64,000 nucleotides of DNA. Origin: Eucalyptus grandis. Lineage: Eukaryota; Streptophyta; Magnoliopsida; Myrtales; Myrtaceae. This document shows positions 11,231 to 21,010 of this stretch, piece by piece. Each line of letters begins with the position of its first letter. Positions within the stretch are counted from its first letter, which is position 1. The notes beneath the pieces were generated by a model. The model was not told the DNA's origin. It ran no database searches and worked only from the letters and a program-made list of their open reading frames with translations. The stretch is from the NCBI RefSeq assembly GCF_016545825.1, contig NC_052619.1, positions 72,054,115-72,118,114 of the forward strand, written 5' to 3'. Made by a program: the position numbers and the translations under genes.

Positions 11231-12378
11231 TAACACATGAAACTATAGATTACCGGAAAAATCTCTTTCAAATTGCAAAGATTGGATTTGCTCTGTTGTT
11301 GCCGACAAAGATGCTCTAACTAAGCATTGTTACTACTCATTTGGGAGTATTTTTAATGATTTTTTGGCTAACTCGAAAAGAAGGGATAGATATTAAATAT
11401 ATAGCTCACTAGTAGAGCGTTGGCTTTATTCCAAAGCTACAAAGAAATGAGTAAGCAACTTATAAAATGATAAGAGGAGTAGCTAAGATTAATAAACAAT
11501 GTGAAATGGCCTTAATATTTTAAGCAATTTACAAACATGCACTTCCCAATCAGACAAAGAAGGTCACTTCTTCACTTTTCCTGCAAGCACAAAGGCTTTA
11601 TAAACCACATTTCCCACCGGCTTCGTACCACCCTAGGCCATCTGAAACTCCCTGCCAGTCCCTCCACTCAACAACTCCACTTTCAACCCAAAAAAAAAAA
11701 AAAAAGAAAGGAAAAACAACTCCACTTGCCGATCTTTCACCATCGTCACCACGGACCACGACCTCAAAGATCACTAGAATCCCTCAAAGAAATCTCGTAT
11801 TGTTCGTATTGATAAAATTAATTAATGTGTTAACAATAACTTCATGAAAACAAACAACAAAAAATCAACGAGCGTTATTTATGGTTGACTACTTGAACTA
11901 AAAAATGAAGACCTCTTTGTGAAGACCTTATTAATTGCTAGCAGGTGCACGAAAAAGAAAGGAGACAAAAGGAAAGATTGAGGACACCTAGAAAAATTTC
12001 TTCTCCAGTGAATGCTATGTTTGTCTTAGAGCAAATAGCCAAAGGGTGCAACACTTTTTCAATACTAAATATTTAGCTATAAATAGATTACTTGTGAATC
12101 ATTGTAAGCAGGCCAAAAAAAAAAAAAAAAAGGTTTAGAATTGCAGTATGAGCATTTGCATTTCAATAAGATAGTCCTCCCTCTAGTCTTTGTTTGTGTT
12201 CTTGTTCCAAATTTATGGGTTATTCTTCTCTTGGTTCCAATATTTGATATCAAAGTTAGAAATGACATCTACCAATTGCATTCAACTACAACTTATTAAG
12301 CTAAACAAAATAAATTTCAATAACTAGTCCATCTAGATGAGTGTTATTTTCAAATTGCAAAATATGACTGTGAAATTA
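11001..12378. other. AT-rich intergenic DNA with an (AAT)n microsatellite
   Basis: No coding similarity was recognised. 11,010-11,110 resembles segments at 24.65 and 25.25-25.53 kb (shared words such as GAATTCACTTTTGTAC and GTGGACATAATTAAAA), so it is probably part of an interspersed repeat. The rest shows only A/T-rich text and short poly-A runs. Confidence 0.5.
11144..11229. repeat. (AAT)n microsatellite
   Basis: About 28 nearly perfect AAT units. It reads as poly-isoleucine on the minus strand, which is not a real protein. Confidence 0.95.
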
Positions 12379-13404
12379 GGGCGCGTTTGATAACGATTCT
12401 GTTCCGAGGAATAATTTTTTTTGATAAATGATTTTTTATGTTTCTGTTCTCGGAAATAATTTCTGAGCAAAAAAACAAGTTTGCTAACTTTTAAAAATTT
12501 ATATTCCCATGATAGAAATACATCTGGTAAGATTCTTAGATTTTTTAATTTTTTTAATTTTTCCTTATTTTTCCTTTTTTTCTTTTTCTTTTCCTTTTTT
12601 TCTTTTTCCTTTTCCTTTTCCTTTTTCTCTTTAGCTGGTCACCGGAGTCTCGCCGAGACCGGGCGAAGCCCGGCGAGCTTGCTGGAGGCTAGCCTGGCCA
12701 CGACAAGCCTTGGCCTCACCAATTCTAAGCGAGGCTCAGCCTCGCCTTGGCCCCGTGAGGTTCGGCCTCGCCTTGGCTAGGCGAAGTCGACTTCAACCAG
12801 ATTTGACAAGGCTCGACCTCTCTAGGTCACCTCCAAGATGACACGCTCGGCCTCGCTAGATCTAGGCAAGGTCGACCTCGCCTAGCCCAGGCCAGGCCAA
12901 GCCTCGCCGTGCCTTGGCGTCTTCAAGGGCTGGCGATGCTCTAGCAACATCACCAGCCCTTGTCTGGCGAATCGTCGGTGCTCGCCATGGCCAAGGCTGG
13001 CGACTGGCCAAAAGGAAGAAGAAGACGAAGAAAATAAAGGGAAGAAGAAAATAGAAAATAGAGAAAATTTGATTCTAGAAATTGTTCCCGCGAACAAGAA
13101 GCTATTTTTTTCTATTTCTTGTTTTTGTTCCAAATCTTTTTTTTTTGGTGATCCGGAAACCGCCGTACAGCCGGCAGCCAACGGTGTAAAGCCGGGGCGA
13201 ACTGAGCCACCACCACAGGCCCAGCCGCGGGTGAGTCGCGCAATGGGGACACGGGGTTTCGAACCCCTCCCCTCTTGGTAAGGAGAGTAAAGGTCTAGCC
13301 ATCGCTGCCGCCGCGGGCGGTGGTCTTTGCTCCAAATCTATTCCTTGGAACAAAAAATAGATTTTTGTTTCTAGGAATAAAAGTTTTACCAAACACGTTT
13401 TTAT
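12379..13404. mobile_element. Candidate non-autonomous TIR DNA element
   Basis: The left end GCGCGTTTGATAACGATTC and the reverse complement of the right end (AACGTGTTTGGTAAAACTTTTATTC) are similar. The similarity continues inwards through TGTTCC-AGGAATA-type words, giving imperfect terminal inverted repeats of roughly 60-100 bp. The interior has a T/C-rich tract (12,540-12,635) and a GC-rich block (12,640-13,010) rich in CTCGCC/GGCGAG. No transposase is visible, and no clear TSD was found, so superfamily assignment (hAT-like?) is open. A SINE candidate lies inside its right half. Confidence 0.45.
13138..13325 (-). mobile_element. tRNA-like SINE candidate 1, with TSD
   Basis: On the minus strand a Pol III-like A-box region (GATGGCTAGACC) and a B-box (GGTTCGAAACC) lie about 35 bases apart. 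They are followed by ~100 bases and a terminal A10 run. The unit is flanked by TTTGTTCCAAATCT (13,124-13,137) and TTTGCTCCAAATCT (13,326-13,339), a 14-bp target-site duplication with one mismatch. Length ~188 bp fits plant SINEs. It lies inside the TIR element of 12.4-13.4 kb and is therefore younger than it. Confidence 0.7.
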
Positions 13405-13545
13405 TTTTATTTTTCATTCCCTAAAGCAAAAGAATATAAATTTTTGTTGGGGGAAACATAAACTTTTTTAAAAAACAAGCTTTAATGTCTTGAGTTTGAA
13501 TTCGAATATCGATTGTTCTTTCAAATTGGAAGATATAGATGCTAA

Positions 13546-13725
13546 TACCACCGGCTTGGTGGCTCCATTGGATAAGAATCCCTTGCCTTGGGGAAAGGTG
13601 AGAGAGTCAAACCCGGTGGAAGCATCGGCGTCTTAAGCGTGATGCCGGGTGGTGAGTCATCCGCTAGCGTCACTCAGGGTTTACCTGCCGGCTTAAGCCG
13701 ATAAGGTTCCCTGGTATAAAAAGAA
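13546..13725 (+). mobile_element. tRNA-like SINE candidate 2, with TSD
   Basis: The 180-bp unit has an A-box-like TGGCTCCATTGG near its 5' end and a B-box-like GAGTCAAACCC about 40 bases on, and ends in an A-rich tail (TATAAAAA). It is flanked by GAAGATATAGATGCTAA (13,529-13,545) and GAAGATACAAATGCTAA (13,726-13,742), a 17-bp duplication with two mismatches. The body differs from SINE candidate 1, so it may be another family. Confidence 0.7.
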
Positions 13726-13742
13726 GAAGATACAAATGCTAA

Positions 13743-14380
13743 AAAACAAAATAAGGGGCTCATTTATTCTATGAATATTTATTTATTTATAGGGTAAAAA
13801 ATTCTATCTCTGAGAGGAAAGAAAGAGGTGTACGTCGCCATTGTTGAGCAATGTTCAGTCAATAAAGGTTTGACCACGTGAGGGACCCACGGAAAGAAAA
13901 GAAGTTGTCCACCCACTGTCTCCTGCAAAAGCCGTACAAAAAGAAAAATAATACGAAGAAGGAAAAATTCAAGAGCACGCAATGTTGTTGATTTTTCAGT
14001 GGCGTGAGAAAAGCTTTTGCTTGTCGGGGTGGGGACGGGGAGAACACTGTGATTGATTTTGGTGTTATGAACTTACGTCCAATTAAGTTATTTATTTCTA
14101 AATATTTTAGATTTAAATTTAAATTTATGTATAAAAATATTTAAGTATGAGTAATTATAACTCTAATTCTCATATTATAATGAATTATTTGATACTTACG
14201 TAGGTATCAATACTCGAACTAAATTACGTAAATCTCTAGTGTCTTATTATTCCTCATTTTTTTATTCTGTATTTTTGTATTGACTTAATTTATAAGATCC
14301 CGTTGTTTCCGCGTTAATATTACAACAGTGGTTGATGCTAAAGCATTCATGCTTTAAAAAGGGAGGAGGACAATTTATTG
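13743..14380. other. AT-rich DNA, nothing recognised
   Basis: No open frame with recognisable similarity; only short, low-complexity frames on the minus strand. No repeat ends or RNA-gene boxes were seen. Confidence 0.5.
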
Positions 14381-14389
14381 GTGGAGTCG

Positions 14390-14990
14390 AGGAAGAAAGA
14401 TTAGTATGCATCATATGCGATCTTTCAAGCCATAGAGGAAATTGTATTTGAAATAAATATCAAGTGTGAAGACCGCAAAAGTAGCATGTGATATTTTGCA
14501 AAACTCATATAGAGGCAATGATTGTGCTAAAAAAATTCAACTTTAAACACTTTAAGGTAATTTCGAGTCCTTATGCATGAATGACTCTGAATCAATCTCA
14601 ATATATTTTGGTCATGTGTAAACCATTATTAAACAATTAAAGGTTAACAATGAAGACTTCCAAGATGTGCAAGTCTTAAAAAAAAAAATCTTAAGGTCTT
14701 TGACTGAAAGATTTGGTTACAAGATTGCAAGGATCGAGGAAGGGCAAAATGTGTCAACCCTAACGTGGGAGCAATTGATGGGTTCATCATGCTCATGTAT
14801 ACAAAAAATGAATCAAAAGACCATTGATTCAAATCTCAAGCAAGCATTGCACTATCGAATTGTTTCATCAAGTTATGGAAGCTGCCTTCGAGGTCATGGA
14901 GGAGGCCGAGATAGAGGTGGAAATTCAAATTCCACAGGAAAATATAAAACATATGACAAATCAATAATCAAATATTCTTTTATAATTTAG
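14390..14990 (+). pseudogene. Copia-type gag (UBN2) relic
   Basis: Reading through frame changes gives an UBN2-type Gag segment: AKVACDILQNSYRG (~14,478-14,520), then GNFESLCMNDSESIS and IIKQLKVNNEDFQDVQVLKK. A 107-codon open stretch follows (from 14,667), starting ILRSLTERFGYKIARIEEG, with LSTLTWEQLMGS-like text and a Gly/Arg-rich RGHGGGRDRGG end that in relatives precedes the zinc knuckle. No knuckle, protease or LTR follows. This is an isolated fragment of a copia family different from A, B and C. It is cut on its right by the MULE-like TIR. Confidence 0.75.
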
Positions 14991-15952
14991 TCTTAAACCT
15001 TTATGCATTAATATCAAGTGAGTCCATCTAATAAATTTTGATCAAAAATCGCTAACATGGACCTCAATCATTCTAAGTGGCACAAAGGTGCCAATGTGGA
15101 TATTTTTAAATAATATTTTATTAATTTTCTGAATTTTGTATAATTATTTTGGTTTTTTTATTTTCTTTTATGTTATTTATTTATTTTATTTTTTGCTGAG
15201 GGCTGGCAAGGGCCGCTGCTAACCCGCCGACACTTTGGTGGCTACAACTCCCTTGCTTTGTGGCAACGAGCGTGGCAGCTCTCGCCCGATATCCTCGTTA
15301 GGGCTGGTGAAAGCTTGGCCACGGAGGGAGAGAGTTGGAAGACAAGCAATAAAGAGTCGCCGCCAACAAAGGAACTTAGGAGCCACCTCAATGATGTTTG
15401 TGGAGGAGTTGCGGTGCCTCAAGGCTCCTTGCGCTAGTGGCCCAAGAGCCGAGTCCGCCGTGCAAATCTAGATCGAGGATCCAATCTACGACATGGTCGA
15501 AGAGGTCAAGTACAACGGGCTCGTGGCCAATCGTCGTGACGAAGAAAGCTAGACCGGAGTCGAACCTAATTGCTCCCCTGATGAAGTATCAAAAGGTTAG
15601 AACTCCAAATGCTTATGAGTCCACTTCTGTTAATCTTTAATTTTACAGCATTCTTGTGGATTTTGTTGCATTCGTAGGTTCGAAACAGTCTCGTAAGAGA
15701 GAATGTCATGGAAAAGAAGATAGGTGGTGAAGAAACCTCCACAATCTTCGCTATATGCTACAGCGGCATTGATGGGAAAGCATAAGTTGTCTTTAAAAAA
15801 GAAAAAGAAAAGAACCAAAAAAACCGACATAAAAAAGCGAAAAAAAATATTATTAAAAATATCAATGTTAATATTGGTCCTGTCATATAAGATGGCCGGT
15901 GTTCACATCAGCGATTTTTAGCTAAAATTGACTGAATGAACTCAATTGATAC
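14985..15952. mobile_element. MULE-like long-TIR element (left part), interrupted by copia B
   Basis: The left ~135 bases (14,985-15,125) contain TTAATATCAAGTGAGT, AAAAATCGCTAACATG and GTGGATATTTTTAAATAATATT. The reverse complement of 15,830-15,952 reads similarly (TATCAATTGAGTTCATTC, AAAAATCGCTGATGTG, TGATATTTTTAATAATATT). The right inverted repeat is cut by copia B and resumes after it at 23,385-23,412, where ATGCATTTAGAACTAAG mirrors CTTAAACCTTTATGCAT on the left. The GC-rich interior (15,190-15,560) has no recognised transposase; its short frames are unassigned. Long TIRs with a GC-rich unrelated interior suggest a non-autonomous Mutator-like element. Confidence 0.6.
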
Positions 15953-16428
15953 TGATGGTTTTATTAATTATTGTGATGGGCCTAAGTTGGCCCGTCCGCC
16001 CATGTTGGGCCTAAAAGCCCGGCCCACAAGATTAGGGCCCATGGATGGAGAGATATGATGAAGGGGCACGTTTCTTTTTGGAGGGGACGTATATAAGGGA
16101 GAAAAGAGAGGCAAGAACGTAACTTTTGGCATAACGTACGTTCCCTCATCCCTCCCTCCCTTAAAAACGCTCCAAAAGAAAAACAAAGGCAAAAGGCGAC
16201 GCTCTCTTCCCTTCAAGGCAAAATTGACGTCATCGGATCGAACGGGATTGATTTTCTCTTCCTTATATCGGCGTTGGTATTTAATCTGTGGCTAACAATG
16301 TACATTCGAATTGTGATGTGCCTTAGGATCAGTGATGCATGTGTTTTTCCCGGGCTCATGTTCCGCACAAGTTTAGAGGTTCGATTTAGTGTCGAATCCG
16401 ATTTTTTGGGAATCCGACAATCCCAACA
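15953..16428 (+). repeat. 5' LTR of copia B
   Basis: Starts TGATGGTTTT and ends GACAATCCCAACA. A TATA box (TATATAAG, 16,090-16,097) lies about 140 bases in, inside a long imperfect inverted repeat (16,070-16,184). It pairs base for base with 22,909-23,384. Confidence 0.95.
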
Positions 16429-16429
16429 T

Positions 16430-16441
16430 TGGTATCAGAGC
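16430..16441 (+). promoter_or_regulatory. Primer-binding site of copia B
   Basis: TGGTATCAGAGC one base after the 5' LTR end matches the initiator tRNA-Met complement. Confidence 0.92.
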
Positions 16442-17000
16442 CGTAGTTCTTGTTTCCCGATCATTTTCCATGTTTTTACTGACCCCTTTCATGTTTATGG
16501 ATGATTTGTTTTATTAATTTTCGTGAAAATAATCGGCCGACACCGATCGGGGCGAAAAATCCCGACACTCGAGCACTGTTCATCCATTTTTTCGAGTTTC
16601 TGTAACTCAAAATCAATTTCTGATGGTGTTGGATGGAAGGTCTCGTCGAGACGAGCGCGACGAGTGGCGGAACGCCGCCAAAGGCCGCAGGACGCGCCCC
16701 CATGCGCAGCCGGAACGAACCGGAGTCTTCGGCTCGTGCGTCGCCCGCGTGCACGCAACCGACGCGCACACGTGTCGTGACGTCAGTTGCACGCGTGCCG
16801 CACGTGCCGGTCGGTCGGTCCGACCGGTCTAACCGGCCCGACTGGTTCGACCGGCCCATCCAACCGGCCCGCCCGACCCGGCAGACCGTTGTTGACCATT
16901 GACCAAAAAAAAGGAAGGAAAAGAATGTGTTTCTTTTTCCAATTAAGTCTATGTGGATTATATGTGATTCCTTATTTGTTCTGTATTTGTTGCAGGAATA
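16442..17000 (+). other. GC-rich untranslated leader of copia B
   Basis: About 560 bases separate the PBS from the first ATG of the extra ORF. 16,620-16,890 is GC-rich and full of CCGG/GACCGG words (GGTCGGTCCGACCGG-type). It is recognisably similar to the minus-strand leader of copia C (33,180-33,438 plus 37,098-37,494; shared words include GAGACGAG and GGACGCGCCC). The last 40 bases are pyrimidine-rich and end TTTGTTGCAG (AG at 16,994-16,995), like a plant 3' splice site, six bases before an ATG. Confidence 0.7.
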
Positions 17001-17384
17001 ATGCCTCCCTCTAGGTTGCGCACACCTATTTGCGCAATTACCGATGAACAAAAGGAAAAGCTTTCTAAGTTGATAGCTGAGCTGTCTGATCATCGATGGG
17101 AGAGTGGTGACTTAATTGATCGCGTCCTTGAAGTCAACGGGAAAATTCAAAAGGTCATATGGAATGGTCGTCCCATGCCACAGTTTGAGATGGTGCAATT
17201 TTTCATGAATACTCTTCCACCAGAATGGCAAGGAGTGTTTAATCGCATATGGGATGTCAATAGAGCCACTTCATATAGGAAAATTGTGATGGATTTTATA
17301 GATGAATATTACTGGATTGTTACAAGGGAAAAGATCAAGAAATTGAATAAAAGAGGATCTTTTCCAGTTCGTGTATTGACTTAG
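17001..17384 (+). CDS. Additional 127-codon ORF upstream of gag in copia B
   Basis: An intact ORF starting MPPSRLRTPICAITDEQK lies between leader and gag. It has a Lys/Glu/Leu-rich helix (EKLSKLIAELSDHRWESGDL). The middle piece MVQFFMNTLPPEWQGVFNRI resembles the L..LPP.W motif of copia Gag cores, and the end is RKIVMDFIDEYY. A polypyrimidine-AG acceptor-like sequence ends five bases before its ATG. It may be a duplicated gag piece or an extra protein. Its openness contrasts with the broken gag-pol downstream, but 127 codons can stay open by chance. No counterpart was seen at the equivalent place in copia C. Function unknown. Confidence 0.45.
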   Translation: MPPSRLRTPICAITDEQKEKLSKLIAELSDHRWESGDLIDRVLEVNGKIQKVIWNGRPMPQFEMVQFFMNTLPPEWQGVFNRIWDVNRATSYRKIVMDFIDEYYWIVTREKIKKLNKRGSFPVRVLT

Positions 17385-17787
17385 TGTTAGATGTATTAGC
17401 TGGCCTTTGCTAAGTGTGCTTTGTGGATATCTTATGTAATGTTTACTACCTGATTGTTGTTGATGTAGCAACTGATATGTTAGTTGTATTATATGAAAGC
17501 ATTATTATTCTATAGGATGTCAAATATTATTTGCTTTCTGTAATTATTGATTGTTGTGGGTAGTTCATAGAAGTTTTTGTAGCTTCATAAAATTTATTTT
17601 GCATAAGACAATTATATTAATGATAGTTTTAAGTTAGGATTTTTGGAGGATGATTGGAAATATAGTGACCTTTTGATTCTAAAACCTTACTTGAAATTGT
17701 TCATTAATATGATGGGTCTGTGCAAAATGGATGCATAAATAATAGGCATTAATAATTCATGCATATATGTCTGATGTGTTCAGATAA
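17385..17787 (+). other. AT-rich spacer between extra ORF and gag in copia B
   Basis: About 400 bases without a meaningful frame. It is T-rich and ends GATGTGTTCAG-ATAA-ATG, so it could also act as an intron. No element-like repeats were seen. Confidence 0.4.
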
Positions 17788-18891
17788 ATGGCTTCAGCCA
17801 CAAAGAGCATAGTTGTCGAGCTGAACAAAGGTGAAAAGCTCAATGGCGATAACTATGAAATATGGCACATGAAAGTCCAATATGTGCTAGAAGAGCAAGA
17901 GGCACTAGAAACTCTTAACCTGACCATGGTAGAACCTAAAGAAGGAAACACTGCACAGCACAAGAGAGATAATGAAGCATTTGCTGCATGGAAAAGAAAG
18001 AACTCTCTTGCTCGCATTACGTTGTTGAGAGCCAAGGAAAGATGGGAAGCATTGGCAGCAAGATTTGGTCATACTTCGGTGACCAGACTGAGGCAGCTCA
18101 CTATTAGGTTTGACTCTTATAAGAAGTCTCATAGTCAGACCATGAAGCAACATCTTAGAAAGATGTCAAACATGATTAATGAACTGAAAGATGCTGACCA
18201 TGTCCTCACTGATGAGCAGCAAGTGCAAGCAGTGATTCGTTCCTTGCCTCAGAGTTGGGAGCATATGAAGGTGCACCTGACCCATAATGAAAATATCAAA
18301 ACCTTTGAGGAAGCAGTGCGTCATCTTGAGCTGGAAGAGGACCGCCTCTTGGCGGCTAAGCTGGAAGCTGAAATCTATCATGCTGGTTCTACCTCACATG
18401 GAGCTTCGGGCTCCAAGCGCAAACGTCCTAACTGGTTTGATAAAGGGAAATGCAAGGAGGCAGGTTCTTCAGGGAATAAATCTAAGCTTAACCAACATGA
18501 AAGAGGAAAGCGTCATCGAATGAAGAAGCTTACAAGGGTGAAGTGTTACAATTGTGACAAGAAGGGTCACTATGCTCGCGACTGTCGTGAGCCAAAGAAG
18601 GTATATACCCCTTGTGCTTTTAAGAACTTTGTCTATGTATCAAGTTCTATATTCTTGACTGAGTCTAATCCTTTGTGGACTGTAGATTCAGGAGCGACAG
18701 ACCATGTAGCGAAGGATAGAGGATCCTTCGTGGAATTTCGACGAGTACCAACTGGAACTAAGTGGGTCTATGTGGGAAACAACTCCAGAGCTGAAGTAAA
18801 AGGAATTGGCACCTGCCAACTGAACATGCATGGTGGACGCACTTTATTCATACATGATGTATTGTATTCTCCAGAGATTCGTCAGAATTAA
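17788..18891 (+). pseudogene. copia B gag with zinc knuckle, running into protease
   Basis: 367 codons open. It starts MASATKSIVVELNKGEKLNG and carries a UBN2 core (AARFGHTSVTRLRQLTIRFD, VIRSLPQSWEHMKVHL). A Lys/Arg-rich linker follows, then an intact CCHC knuckle CYNCDKKGHYARDC near residue 253. Without interruption it continues into the protease with WTVDSGATDHVAKDRGSF near residue 292, and ends at a TAA (18,889-18,891) where relatives read a Leu; a second stop follows at 18,916. Gag is thus readable in full, but the polyprotein is terminated inside protease. It is slightly C-truncated relative to gag-pol of the family, not to gag itself. Confidence 0.88.
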
Positions 18892-20202
18892 GTGTCTGTT
18901 TTAGTGTTGGTCAAGTGAGGTTTTAATATGAACTTCCATAATAGAGGTGTGGATTTGTTTTTGGATACAAATTACTATGGTAGTGATTATTTTCTGAATG
19001 GTTTCATTGTTTTAGATATTGATTATGTTAATGCAAATGTTTGTTATTCCCTTCTCACGTCTCCTAATTCATATGATAATGATGTGAATGTGTGGCATGC
19101 TAGACTTAGTCATATTGGCCAACAACGTATGAATAGACTAGCCAAAGAGGGCTTGTTGGGCAACATTGAAAAAGTTGATTTGCCCATATGTAAGTATTGC
19201 CTAGAAGGGAAAATGACAAGGAAACCATTTGGAAAAGGTAAAAGAGCTGAATTTCCTTTGCATTTAATCCATTATGACGTCTGTGGTCCAATGAATGTGA
19301 GAGGAAGGCATGGGGCTGTTTATTTCATCACTTTTATAGATGATTATACTTGATTTGGATATGTCTATTTGATTTCTCATAAATCTAAAGCATTGAGTTG
19401 TTTCAAAAGGTTTATGAACTTGGTAGAAAATCAATTAGACAAGAAAATAAAAGCATTGAGATCTGATCGAGGTCGAGAATATTTATCTGATGAGTTTAGA
19501 AAATTATGTGATGAAAAAGGAATAGAAAGACAGTTGTCTATTCCATATACTCCTCAACAAAATGGTGTTGCGAAGAGAAGGAACAGAACCCTACTGGAAA
19601 TGGTTAGGTCCATGATGGCGCACGCTAACTTACCTATCACTTTTTGGAGTGATGTGTTGTTAACTGCTGCCTATATACTTAACCGGGTGCCTTCCAAATC
19701 AGTTACTTCCACTTCATATGAGTTATGGACAGGTAGAAAACCGGACTTAAGTTTTCTTAAGCCATGGGGTTGTGCTGCCTATACTCATGAGTCCTCTCAC
19801 AAGTTTGGGAAATTGGGTCCCAAAGGAAAGAAGAGTATTTTCATAAGATACTCCGAACACTCAAAAGGGTATGTGTTCATAGGTGAGCAAGAAAGTGGGA
19901 GTATAACTGAATTTGAATCACGGGATGTCACATTCTTAAAGGATGAATTTCCTAAGAAGGGCGAAATAGGTGCAGATTATTCCCTATTTGAAACTTTGGA
20001 TCATGATAACGATATTGGTGGAGTTCGTCCAAGTGGGAGTAATATGAGAAGTGATGAATTGAATTTAACTCATTCTCAATTGCAACCACATGATGGGACC
20101 ACAGCATCATTATCTAATCCTAGTAGGAGCATAATCGGGAATGATGTGCAAAGTGTACAATCTCCCATACGGCAAACAAGTCGCCAAAGTGTTCCCCGTT
20201 GA
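18892..20202 (+). pseudogene. copia B protease end and integrase
   Basis: From 18,928 the GAG-pre-integrase region reads NVWHARLSHIGQQRMNRLAK, with the zinc-binding CKYCLEGK. The integrase core follows: LIHYDVCGPMNVRGRHGAVYF, FIDDYT-stop (TGA 19,351-19,353), LRSDRGREYLSDEF, YTPQQNGVAKRRNRTLLEMV (the catalytic Glu of ..GVAER is changed to Lys here), and the C-terminal GWGCAAYTHESSHKFG-type region. A TGA at 20,200-20,202 ends the frame. Integrase would join the cDNA ends to host DNA. The D,D,E triad is incomplete and the frame is broken. Confidence 0.88.
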
Positions 20203-21010
20203 CGTTTTGACATTGAAGGGGAAACTTTTATGATTGCTCCACAAGATGAGAATGAGCCAAGAAATATACATGAGGCTCTAAGTTTCCCTAGTAAGGAAAA
20301 ATGGATTCATGCAATGGAAGAGGAGATTGAGTAAATGAAGTCAAACCAAGTTTGGGAACTGGTTGATCTTCCAAAAGGATGCAAAGCTATTGGGAACAAG
20401 TGGGTTCTTAAAATAAAGTGAAAAGCTGATGGCTTGATAGAAAGGCATAAGGTTCGCCTTGTGGCGAAGGGGTATAATCAACAAGAAGGAATTGATTATG
20501 AAGAAATATTTTCTCTTGTAGTAAGATTTACCTCGATTCGCATTATTCTGGCAATAGTGGCTAGTATGGATCTTGAGTTACATCAAATGGATGTAAAGAT
20601 TGCTTTCCTCAATGGAGAATTAGAGGAAGAAATATATATGTAATAACCTGCTGGTTTTCTTTAAAGAAGGCCAAGAAGAAAAGCTATGTCGACTTTTGAG
20701 ATCGATATATGGCCTTAAGCAGTCGTCAAGACAATGGTATATAAGTTTTCATAATGCCATAATGGCATATGATTTTACAATGATTGATGAGGATCATTGT
20801 GTATATATCAAAAGATCCAAAGATCAATTTGTGATCATATCATTATATGTTGATGATATACTAATTGCCGGAAGCAATATGGAGTTTGTTAATACTGTCA
20901 AGAGTTGGTTGTCTTCGAACTTTGAGATGAAGGATATGGGTGAGGCTGCATACATTCTTGGAGTTAAGATTTCAAGAGATCGTTATCTCTTTCGCAAGAA
21001 ACATATATAA
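20203..21010 (+). pseudogene. copia B reverse transcriptase
   Basis: RT begins around 20,260 (NIHEALSFPSKEKWIHAMEEE) with stops at 20,332, 20,419 and 20,641. [20 protein letters not shown] and [21 protein letters not shown] are readable. After a frameshift come SIYGLKQSSRQWYISFH and the intact catalytic box LYVDDILIAG (~20,845-20,875), then MKDMGEAAYILGVKI. The YVDD box is unchanged, unlike copia A. At least four breaks prevent a functional enzyme. Confidence 0.9.

Noticed and set aside
11068..11271. Poly-isoleucine frame on the minus strand
   Set aside because: It is the (AAT)n microsatellite read as protein.
13240..13310. A genuine tRNA gene
   Set aside because: Box A and B words are present but no cloverleaf or acceptor stem could be drawn; the TSDs and A-run fit a SINE better.
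15968..16216. 82-codon antisense frame, with a near copy at 22,938-23,171
   Set aside because: Conserved only because it lies in the two LTRs of copia B.
16476..17093. 205-codon minus-strand frame across the GC-rich leader
   Set aside because: GC-rich DNA has few stops; the translation is Arg/Ala/Gly-rich with no motif, and the plus-strand layout of the element explains the region.
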